NCBI RefSeq assembly: GCF_000149955.1
Contig: NC_030988.1
Span: 2,610,006 to 2,633,056 of the forward strand
Source of the DNA: Fusarium oxysporum f. sp. lycopersici 4287
Taxonomy: Eukaryota > Ascomycota > Sordariomycetes > Hypocreales > Nectriaceae
DNA: 23,051 nucleotides
Direction of reading: 5' to 3'
Positions 1 through 7,135 of the stretch are shown here, piece by piece. The notes below the pieces were generated by a model. It did not search any database and was not told the DNA's origin. It saw only the letters and a program-made list of their open reading frames with translations. The stretch's first letter is position 1. Each line of letters starts with the position of its first letter. Both the position numbers and the translations under genes were made by a program.

Positions 1-640
1 CTGTGGTGATGGCCTTCTTACGTGCACCTTCTACAAACCTGTGGTCTATCACACTGACAGGCTTTATGGCTTGTGATCTGTTAGCAGTTATAACATTGCT
101 TGAGGCGGTCATGACGTGCAAACATCTTTGTCGTACTGCATTCTCCTCTAGCCACAAAGAATCCTTTATTGATGAACCGCCTAGCCTCTGACCGTTTTTT
201 TTTTTTTTTTTTTTTTTTTTTGAGATATACGACCATCGAGCCATACGCCTTGGGGATATCTCTCTTGCTGAGCCACGCTATCTTTGCAACCTCGGTGTCA
301 TTTTCTCGGCCGAGCATCTCGGTGATCTCAGTTCGAACTTCGTTCCTCTCGTTTAGGACCGCAATACGGCTGACATTATCCACTCTGATAGGGTACAACT
401 CGTCTCGTAGGATCCGGGCTCCTGGGGCCAGTTTTGTTTCCGCTGCGCGTTTCACAATCTCATGCTCGCTCTCGTCCCTGCAGGTGATCCTGACTCGGTG
501 GGGATTCTTTGGGTCCCTAGTCACCGCTCGGCATCGCCACGTGGGATTGTCCAGTTCGGAGCACTTTACGCGACAGGACCCGTCGCGTTCTGGGGTAAAC
601 CCCTGCTCTGATCGGCACTACTATTCCTGTATATGGGACA
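1..640 (-). mobile_element. Tad1-like LINE, ORF1 (gag-like) relic, running off the window edge
   Basis: An open minus-strand frame runs from about 640 down to 81 and reads as the nucleic-acid-binding ORF1 protein of fungal Tad1-type non-LTR retrotransposons. It has a WRCRAVTRDPKNPHRV stretch, a basic RNA-binding-like core, an AKIAWLSK..KAYGSMVVY block and then the start of a CCHC zinc knuckle (CYNC). At that knuckle an in-frame TAA interrupts the frame, and another TAA follows about 60 bases further on, after which zinc-knuckle-like residues (CRRC, EGHHH) still read in the same frame. Both stops fit C-to-T decay of CAA codons, such as RIP produces, but that is inference. A 27-base A run lies inside the frame. 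ORF2 (endonuclease/RT) would lie left of base 1 and is not seen. The family call is from recognition of the sequence style, without a search. Confidence 0.72.
195..221 (-). repeat. A27 homopolymer inside the LINE ORF1 frame
   Basis: Twenty-seven consecutive T on the plus strand (A on the coding strand) encode nine lysines within the LINE ORF1 frame. The length is a multiple of three, so the frame is kept. It could be slippage from an ancestral lysine pair in this conserved block, or an assembly length error. Confidence 0.9.
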
Positions 641-702
641 AAGTCAAATCAACTCTACACCCTGGCAATAATCAACCCTACTAGGTTTAAAGTGGGTCAA
701 TA

Positions 703-727
703 AAATCAACTCTACTAGAGTTGATTT
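703..727. repeat. 25-bp perfect palindrome with a third arm copy upstream
   Basis: AAATCAACTCTA, one C, then TAGAGTTGATTT forms a perfect inverted repeat with 12-bp arms. The same arm occurs once more in direct orientation at 646-657. The stretch 641-786 between the LINE relic and the NLR 3' end otherwise shows no gene. It may be the remnant of a small inverted-repeat element; no target duplication was found. Confidence 0.75.
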
Positions 728-773
728 GGTCATGAGTTACTAGGGTAATTGGTACAGTAGTAGGCCTAGCTAG

Positions 774-790
774 CCCTGTCCTAACCCTAA
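774..790 (+). repeat. Interstitial telomere-like motif abutting the NLR stop codon
   Basis: CCCTGTCCTAACCCTAA contains CCCTAA units. On the minus strand the TAG stop of the NLR frame (787-789) is part of TTAGGG. Near-identical motifs end the retroelement at 10884-10903 and its short relative at 15590-15608. Confidence 0.7.
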
Positions 791-1230
791 GCCTCCGAGA
801 ACCGGAATAGCAAGACCAGTCCCGATTTACAGCCGAGTACTACAGTTGATGCCATGATCGCTAATGTCACTGGGCGATACTCTGGGGGGAGCCAGAGCAG
901 ATTCCGACCTTCATATGTGATCCATGAACGATCAGAACTAATGCCATAACCTTGACATTGAAGTAGGTGATGCCGAGGGCTGGATGCAGGCAGTGCAGCG
1001 GGCGGCGAGGATGGGAGCAGGCTGAGGTCGAACGTGCCAATATTCGTACGAAGGCGAGCGCCGGTCTTTTCGAAATGGAAAATATATTCATCCTCCTCAT
1101 TCTTATCGAGCTCGAGCGTCGCCTGGCAACCGCCCATCCTGGCGTCCCAGATCTTGATGAACCCGTCGTGTGTAGCCGATGCGAGACGCTGGCCATCAGG
1201 CGAGAAGGCCACCGACACAACCCAATTACC

Positions 1231-1628
1231 ATGGCCCTCGAGCGTCGCCTCGCAGTGGCCCGTTGTGGCATCCCATATCTTGACTGTCTTGTCGAGTGAC
1301 GCCGATGCGAGACGATGGCCACCCGGCGAGAAGACTACCGATGTAACTCTATTGCTATGGCCTTCGAGCGTCGCCTCGCATTGGCCCGTCTTGGCATCCC
1401 AGATCTTGGCGCCGGCCATATAGCTCCCTGTTGCGAGGCGCTGGGAATCACGCGAGAACGCCACTGATAAAACCTTACTTCTATGGCCTCAAGCGTTGTA
1501 TGGCAGCGGCCTGTCGTAGAATCCCAGATTTTGACGGTCCTATCATCTGACGCCGATGCGAGACGACAGCCATCGGGCGAGAAGACCACCGACGTAAGCC
1601 TATCACTATGGCCCTCAAGCGTTGTCAA
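1231..1628 (-). repeat. WD40 repeat array, 126-nt period
   Basis: The LEGH-start segment of each WD40 unit recurs at plus-strand anchors 1231, 1357, 1483 and 1608. The spacings are 126, 126 and 125, so exactly one base is missing from the unit between 1483 and 1608. The anchor reads ATGGCCCTC or ATGGCCTTC elsewhere but ATGGCCTC at 1483, which places the loss. Units share SVxFSPxGxRLASAS and VKIWD. Confidence 0.88.
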
Positions 1629-3483
1629 ACATGCATCCCAATCCTCCGCCATAGCCGGTTTAATTATAATCCAATCCGGCTCTTCCCCTGCAAATAGATT
1701 CCTAATTATACACCGCCTAGGGCTGAAGATAAGCCCTGATGCATATGCCTGAAGAGGCGCATTCCCTATCGCCCACCCGTGTGATAGGATGAAGCGGTGT
1801 GCATCTCGAACGAGGTCGAAAAAGCGGGAGCCGTCGTACTTTTCCTAATAAAGATATTAATTAGCACATCGGTTCCAGGCGTTCATCAAGTCAATTCACC
1901 TACTAGTAATGTCTCAACTTCGTCATCGCAATCATGCCTTCCGGTATGCCTCGAAGAAGGCCCAGCGCCTCGAGCCAGTAGAGGTACTTTTTACTAAGAA
2001 ACTGCTGGACTGTGCCGTCGTCGCGGAGGTCGTCGATGGGCTCTGAAGTTGCAAGCGGTATGGCGTCGCTTAGGTGGTCAGCCCAGTAGATACATGGATA
2101 TCGGATGGACGCTAATGGATCAGGGACGGGCGGCGTGACTTGGTCGATGGGGAATCCTGGGGCGTGTAAGCTGTAAATGTTGCGTCGGAGGGTCCTCGAA
2201 AGAATCTTTAGTGACCTCGAGAACATGGCATGGTGCTGATCTCTCTTGCCAGAAGGAAAGATATATGTGTTCGAGGACAAAAACTCTTTGGCAGACTGAT
2301 GAATGACATAGACAACGTTGTCTCTGATTGTCAGGAACGAGCCGCACATGCCTGTGACCGTCGACATGTGGTCATTCATTTTTTGAATATTCAACGGTAA
2401 GGTTGAGAGGTAGCCTAATTCCTCTTGATGAAGTGGACGATAGGCTGTGGTAACTGCCGACAGTACAGATCGACACCATTCCTGATCCCGCCGTCCCAGC
2501 CTTTGGATCTGTTGCATCATTCGATCGTACAGATCTTCCAAGCCAGCAGGCACCTCCTTTATAACTTCCAGTACATCCCAGGTCTCAATCTTCCGAAGCT
2601 CCTCACAGACTAAGGCTACCCATAGGAACGTGTCATTTGCGTTGGAGGCTAAGTGGTGCCGAACAGCGTCCTGTGTTTTGCTGTCATAATTATTCAACTG
2701 AGTCAGCTCGTTTACCTTGTGATCAATGTATCTGCTAACAGCGGAGGAGATTGACTCATGGTTGAGTTCGAGACAGATTCGGAGCTTCTGCGTAGATGCT
2801 CTTAGGGCCTTCTCGACACTTGGCCAGTTACGACTGGACACAATCAGTTTAGCGGAATATGAAGAGGATATCTGGACAAGCAATTCAAGAAGCTGGTCGC
2901 GATTTGTCTCGCACTCGTCAAGCGCATCGATGATTAAGAAGGTGTTCGGCCGGCTTGAGTCCTGCAAGATATTGGCGAGAATCTTGGACAGGGCATCCCA
3001 CTGATTCACGTCTTCAAATAGCTGTTTACCCGCGTGAGCAAACTTCTTCCGTACGTGCGACATCAGCGACGGCTCCTGATCGAGGAGATAGAGGAGGCTG
3101 CGGAGCACGGACGTCGCGCTACTAAGGCGCACGTCGGTCGCCTGACAGAAGAAGTAGGACAAGCGGCGCGTATCCGCAGGTAGTTTCTCCAGCTCTCGGA
3201 TGATCCCGCACAACAGCATTGTCTTGCCTTTGCCGGGATCTCCCCTGACCCATAGTAGCCGACTTTGTTCATCGTCGCGCCATCGCCGGAAGTCCGCATG
3301 GTCAAGGATCCAGCTATATGAGTCTTCCAGCAGGCCGCCCTTTTGCCGCTGGATGCGCGTTCTGTCGTCGCTGGGGTCGGTGGATCGTAGGGCGGCTAAG
3401 AACTCTGCATCTTTATCGGAATTATCCTGCACTCCTTCGGGTTCGTTAGCGATCAATACTGTCATGCGCTGTCAAATCTCTAC

Positions 3484-3604
3484 CGATATTTAGGTTGCCT
3501 CCAACTTGAAAGTTGCCCGAGTTCTGAATCCCCTGTCCGTAGAACGCCAATCGAACACCAGGCCCGTTCGACCTGCAGATTGCCTCGCTGGGTGCCCCGC
3601 TCAT
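3484..3604 (-). other. NLR exon 1 encoding the amyloid-signalling-type motif
   Basis: This 40-codon exon starts MSGAPSEAIC and reaches a motif at residues 21-40, FYGQGIQNSGNFQVGGNLNI. The frame runs into TAA at 3446 if unspliced, and the NACHT frame has a TGA just upstream of its first ATG (3465), so splicing or a frameshift must join them. Twelve of 20 aligned residues match the C-terminal motif of the divergent nucleosidase-like protein (F, G, G, QNSG, F, G, LNI). Such matched N-terminal NLR and C-terminal effector motifs are how fungal NLRs transmit a prion-like amyloid fold. The closest described class may be the PNP_UDP-associated motif (PUASM); this assignment is from memory of the literature and has not been scored. 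Confidence 0.75.
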
Positions 3605-4372
3605 GTCGTGTGGAGATCAATGTCCCGGCGCGGGCAGTCGCTTTTCGCGTCTTTCTTCCGTATCGGATGCTTGCACGTCAGGCTTCTGTCCGTTGGGTCT
3701 GTACTCCACGGCGCGAGAGTCTACACAATCAAGCTGGTAGAGATTAGGCAGGCAGTAGCCTTCAGCTCATGAAAGAGGAAGATCAGGCTGAGCTAGGCAG
3801 CGCGCGGGCCAATGAGGCCTCGAAGAAGTTTGCGCATGCGTCATTGGCTAGGCTGGGACTCTGGTAACAGAACAGATGAGGTGCCTGCTCGTTAGACTGC
3901 AGTCTAGGCTGTGTTGTTGCTTCTTTTACAAGGTGAGTCGAGAGAATGGCAACACGTCAAAAATGCGACCTCCTTGGCAACCACGGCTATTGTGGCTACG
4001 CGTTACAACAGCAGACATAAGCCCCTCAGCCTAAGGGCGTGGCGTCAAGCACGCCGCACCTGACTTGGTGTCGCAGGGTAGGTATGTTCTTCACGGGCTC
4101 GAGACAATTGCGTTAGTAATCTAGCTGTATGCTTTAACTCTGCGGAATGGAATACCCCGCACGAAAAGACAACTTTCAATCAACGCGTTTGCTGCTGCTC
4201 ATCGTATTCACTTTAACCCTTTAAGCACGCTCAGTGCGATACTGATTCTACCTGCCAAAAATAATCGATTCCCACTTCTTAAGACCACTCTAAATCTACT
4301 GCATCGAAATCCATTGTAAGAAATATCATCCCTAGGTGGGTATGGCCTCCCTAATATGTTAATAGTATTGTA
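3605..4372. promoter_or_regulatory. Divergent intergenic region between NLR and nucleosidase-like gene
   Basis: No coding frame of note is seen on either strand. By position it holds both promoters of the divergent NLR/effector pair. No clear TATA box was recognised. A 4140-4190 segment resembles 5701-5755 on the far side of the effector gene. Confidence 0.5.
4141..4190 (+). repeat. Left copy of an imperfect direct repeat flanking the nucleosidase-like gene
   Basis: CGGAATGGAATACCCCGCA here resembles CGGCATGGAGTACCCCGCA at 5703-5721 (17 of 19 identical). Both are followed by GAAAA-rich sequence and a CAATCAA...ACGC segment. The two copies bracket the 4373-5461 gene. Origin unknown; possibly two copies of one dispersed element. 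Confidence 0.45.
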
Positions 4373-5461
4373 ATGCAGGACGGGCAGAGAACCCCTCGGG
4401 CCTACGAAGAATACACCGTCGCAGTTGTTTGCGCCATGGAGCTCGAGATGAGCGCCGTCCGATACATGTTAGACGTCGAGCATCGCAGTCTGCCAACAAA
4501 GGAAGGCGACTTTAACATCTACATCCTGGGTGTGCTCCAGGGCCATAACGTGGTCCTCGCGTGCCTCCCCGGAAACCAAGGAAAAGGCTCCGCCGCAATT
4601 GTGGCCACAAATATGACTCGCACCTTCTCCTGCATCAAGTGGCAATTTCTCGTCGGCATTGGTGGTGGAGTTCCTAGCACTAAGCACGACATCCGGCTGG
4701 GCGATGTCGTGGTGAGCATGCCCGAGGGGCAATACGGCGGTGTCGTTCAATATGATCTAGGGAAAGGAACCGATGACGGTTTCGCCCTTAATGACTTCCT
4801 CTCGCCACCGCCGCCTCTTTTGAGAGGTGCCGTCATGAAAATGCGGTCTGATCACCGTGTCAGCGAAAGCAGGGCTGAGGAGTTCTTATCAGCGATGTCG
4901 GAGACCGGAAGACGCCTTTCCGTCTATGAGCAACCTTCCGCCGATCTTGATGTCCTGTTTGAAACGGATTATCCTCATGACCCGCAGAACCTCACATGCG
5001 AGAAATGCGACCGACAAAAATCCGTCTCCAGGTCGTGTCGCGAATTTGAAGGCCCCGAGATACACTACGGATTAATCGCTTCTGGCGATCGTGTTGTGAG
5101 GAGTACTGCGAAAAGAAGTGAGGTCATCCGTAACATCGGCAACATCCTCTGCTTCGAGATGGAAGCAGCAGGGCTAATGACTGAGTTCTCGTGCATTGTC
5201 ATTCGTGGTATCTCCGACTATGCTGACTCTCATAAGAATGACAACTGGCAGCATTACGCGGCTGCAACTGCCGCCGCATGCACCAAGGAGCTACTCACTT
5301 ACATAGATCCAGAGGTGGCCTCTGCTGTACCGGTATCTTCCAAGGACGCAGCGTCATATTGGGGCAACGGGCTAGCCGCTCGCCACGTTTTTCATGGCAA
5401 GGGGACCCAAAACTCCGGTTCGGGTCATTTTTCTATTGGCAAGGACCTGAATATATATTGA
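4373..5461 (+). CDS. Nucleoside phosphorylase (PNP_UDP fold) effector with C-terminal amyloid-type motif
   Basis: The 362-residue protein is intronless and intact. Residues about 14-312 are a PNP_UDP_1-type nucleoside phosphorylase/nucleosidase domain: YTVAVVCAMELEMSAVRYML at the start, phosphate/sugar-loop-like GIGGG (95-99), the hallmark FEMEAAG (261-267) and SDYADSHK (281-288) with the expected catalytic Asp. A cysteine pair CEKC (209-212) lies in the insert. After a short linker, residues 340-362 form a G/N/Q/S-rich tail (FHGKGTQNSG...LNIY) matching the motif at the NLR N-terminus. The divergent NLR 768 bp away makes this its likely effector partner. In bacteria, PNP-fold immune effectors (Detocs) cleave ATP to adenine and ribose triphosphate, and related domains occur in fungal NLRs, so nucleotide depletion is a reasonable guess. 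The substrate cannot be read from sequence. An ordinary metabolic role is less likely given the tail. Confidence 0.9.
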   Translation: MQDGQRTPRAYEEYTVAVVCAMELEMSAVRYMLDVEHRSLPTKEGDFNIYILGVLQGHNVVLACLPGNQGKGSAAIVATNMTRTFSCIKWQFLVGIGGGVPSTKHDIRLGDVVVSMPEGQYGGVVQYDLGKGTDDGFALNDFLSPPPPLLRGAVMKMRSDHRVSESRAEEFLSAMSETGRRLSVYEQPSADLDVLFETDYPHDPQNLTCEKCDRQKSVSRSCREFEGPEIHYGLIASGDRVVRSTAKRSEVIRNIGNILCFEMEAAGLMTEFSCIVIRGISDYADSHKNDNWQHYAAATAAACTKELLTYIDPEVASAVPVSSKDAASYWGNGLAARHVFHGKGTQNSGSGHFSIGKDLNIY

Positions 5462-5533
5462 TTGCCTCGACCCTGAGGCGTTATTGGCATGCGAGTTAAA
5501 TCGGTTGATAAATTGGGCCGCCGGGTCAACAGA

Positions 5534-5572
5534 TTTCCCTTTTACAGCTTTCCCTTTTACAGCTTTCCCTTA
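5534..5572 (+). repeat. Short tandem repeat, 15-bp unit, about 2.6 copies
   Basis: TTTCCCTTTTACAGC is repeated twice head to tail and followed by TTTCCCTT. It lies downstream of the nucleosidase-like gene. The remainder of 5462-5744 shows no gene. Confidence 0.85.
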
Positions 5573-5700
5573 AGCTGAGTCGCTTATTGGTGTTCCGGGT
5601 GAAGGAAGTCGAACAATTAGCACACAAGGAGGGAAAGTAAAAGTGAGAATATGGGTAAGATGACTCAGAGAGATCTCTGTCCGCGGCATTTACGCAGCTC

Positions 5701-5755
5701 TACGGCATGGAGTACCCCGCAGAAAAACAATCACATACAATCAATTAACGCATCA
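5701..5755 (+). repeat. Right copy of the imperfect direct repeat flanking the nucleosidase-like gene
   Basis: Partner of 4141-4190. It coincides with the point where recognisable OrsD-like coding sequence ends, so it may mark a rearrangement or insertion boundary. Confidence 0.4.
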
Positions 5756-6821
5756 TGAACCGAAATAATCGAACCCAGAAGCAGACAAAGCGCTTGAGCT
5801 CTTACCGGTAGATCTTCTCAGAAGATGATTTTGCAACCAACTCAAAGGGCACCTTGTAAGGGCGATCTGGGAACCTGCTGCGAAGCCACCTTCTCAAGCA
5901 GACATCCGTCTTTCGGACTGTCTCACCGCATTGATCCAGGAGCCGATCTTGTGCGGCCATCATAAATACTAGCTTACGCTCGTCGCGTGCCAGACTGAAT
6001 ATTTCCTCTCCTTCTACCACACCAAGAGGCAAAGGTCGGTTAGCTGTGTAGTGAGGTAGCGCCGCAAGGCGAACTAGAATATCACGATGCGCGTCTCTGA
6101 ATGTCGTTTCCCAGCCTGTGCGCCGCAACCAGTTGGTCTGTAAGGCGGAAGAAGCTGGTGGCTCTTTACTACAGTATCTTTAACCACCACTTTGCTGACT
6201 TTCCAAACGGGCATGCTCCTCAGTAAATAGCTTCTGAGCAAGGAGCTTGATAGGATCAGGACTGGCCTGCGGGGGAATGCTGCTGGGTATAGATCCGCTG
6301 TTGAAGTCGTTGCCAGTACTGACGAGCCATGACCTTTGATTGTTATTCTCTGTCCAGCTCTGGAAGAGAACTCCTTGCTGGATATGGTCTCGCAGCCTGT
6401 GCTGTCGGCTGTTCTTTCCGACTGTGAGCTCCAACTTGTCGCGATGTTCGGCCGTCAGGTGATCCTCCAGAACCTTTCAGCTAGCAGAATGGAGACCGCA
6501 GTGCTTACATGAACAGCCTTGTTGTACTGTAAGGCATGGATGGCGTCGTGATCCATTTGGCCTGGGGACCAAGGTGTCTGGGTCTGGGAGGTGTAATGAG
6601 GATAGGAGGGGCTTGAGGCCATGCCGAGCAGATCTGGCAATGCCGTGCTTTTTGCCCGGATGCTCCGATGCGCGTTTAGGACTCAAAGCAAAACCGCATT
6701 TAGTACATATAATAGCTGCTTCCGGCAAATTGTAATAAAGGCTGAGCCTTTCGAGCTTCTGCAGCTTTGCTGGAGGCAAAGTGGGGTGACTTTGTTGCGC
6801 GTGAATAGAAGAGCTGGCCAT
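5745..6821 (-). pseudogene. OrsD-like (PF12013/DUF3505 family) C2H2 protein with three in-frame stops
   Basis: A single minus-strand frame from ATG 6821 to a terminal TAA at 5745 is interrupted by TGA 6477-6479, TAA 6180-6182 and TAA 5802-5804, with no frameshift. The N-terminus has LYYNLPEAAIICTKCGFAL...HPGKKH, a C2H2 finger, and then CSCKHCG...LEDHLTAEH, a second finger spanning the first stop. Next come LRDHIQQGVLFQSWTENNNQRSW and a C-terminal W/R-rich segment (CLRRWLRSRFPDRPYKVPFELV). This is the OrsD-like family, common in repeated, often subtelomeric fungal sequences; its biochemical role is not established. Homologues are usually much longer, so the 3' part appears lost near 5750. Stops of TGA/TAA type with an intact frame fit C-to-T decay such as RIP. 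Confidence 0.75.
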
Positions 6822-6976
6822 TATAACTAAGCATATATAAATGTAATAGAGAGGATGGAATGGCGGAGATAGATTAGATACTATAAAACATGTGAGTTTC
6901 AGTAGAAGATGGTAATGAATGTTGTTTTCTTCCGGTCCGAAGTAGTCAAGTTGAACACGACAAGGGTCAGCCGACG

Positions 6977-7115
6977 GAAACGCGACGCGTTTCGTGTTTC
7001 AGGTTTTCTAATTTCATGAGTGTGGTACAAGAAACGCAGTGCGTTTCCATCGGGGAACTATGGGGCGAAAATGCTACACGGTGATTGGTCAAAAACAGGA
7101 AACGCAATGCGTTTC
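6977..7115. promoter_or_regulatory. Three 17-bp palindromes GAAACGC(G/A)N(C/T)GCGTTTC in the element leader
   Basis: Perfect palindromes with a one-base centre lie at 6977-6993, 7031-7047 and 7099-7115. The first contains ACGCGT and overlaps TTTCGTG (6991-6996 region), which look like yeast MCB and SCB boxes of G1/S promoters. A decayed version is found in the short copy (near 16162-16184). They could be transcription-factor sites or hairpins in element RNA. Confidence 0.8.
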
Positions 7116-7135
7116 TGCAGATAATTCTTGAGTAG

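Larger units (their letters stand above)
787..3604 (-). pseudogene. NACHT-WD40 NOD-like receptor (HET-E/NWD class) with N-terminal amyloid-type motif, two frame breaks
   Basis: Proposed model: exon 1 3604-3484, intron 3483-3435 (49 nt, branch CTAAC, weak AAG acceptor, frame kept), exon 2 3434-1904, intron 1903-1845 (59 nt, GTAGGT, branch CTAAT, TTAG), exon 3 1844-787. The start ATG at 3604 has an in-frame TGA 12 bases upstream. Exon 1 carries a G/N/Q-rich motif. Exon 2 opens with LRSTDPSDDRTRIQRQKGGL, the usual lead-in, then Walker A GDPGKGKT (about 3220-3243), Walker B LIIDALDEC (about 2912-2944) and the NACHT helical region. Exon 3 has the conserved [14 protein letters not shown] linker, four WD40 repeats and the NWD-type C-terminus (YRPVTLAIMASTVVLGCKSG). 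One base seems missing near 1915, just before the second intron, and one near 1488 in the second WD40 repeat. Family members are cytosolic sensors that oligomerise on ligand binding to trigger defence or incompatibility cell death. Sequencing error could also explain both breaks. Confidence 0.85.

Noticed and set aside
169..684. 171-codon plus-strand frame through the LINE relic
   Set aside because: It translates the poly-T run to polyphenylalanine and lies antisense to the recognisable LINE ORF1.
3427..3483. 57-nt alternative first intron of the NLR with a GTGCAG acceptor
   Set aside because: The splice signals are good, but joining creates GGA TAA, an immediate stop. The 49-nt version is kept as the working model.
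3506..3772. 88-codon plus-strand frame antisense to the NLR first exon
   Set aside because: No similarity to known proteins. The opposite strand carries the motif exon with an upstream stop and a good start.
7080..7098. TGATTGG(T/A)CAAAAA shared between 7082 and 16111 in the same strand as further proof of homology
   Set aside because: The main homology between the two elements is in opposite orientation, so this same-strand match is more likely chance or a CCAAT-type box.
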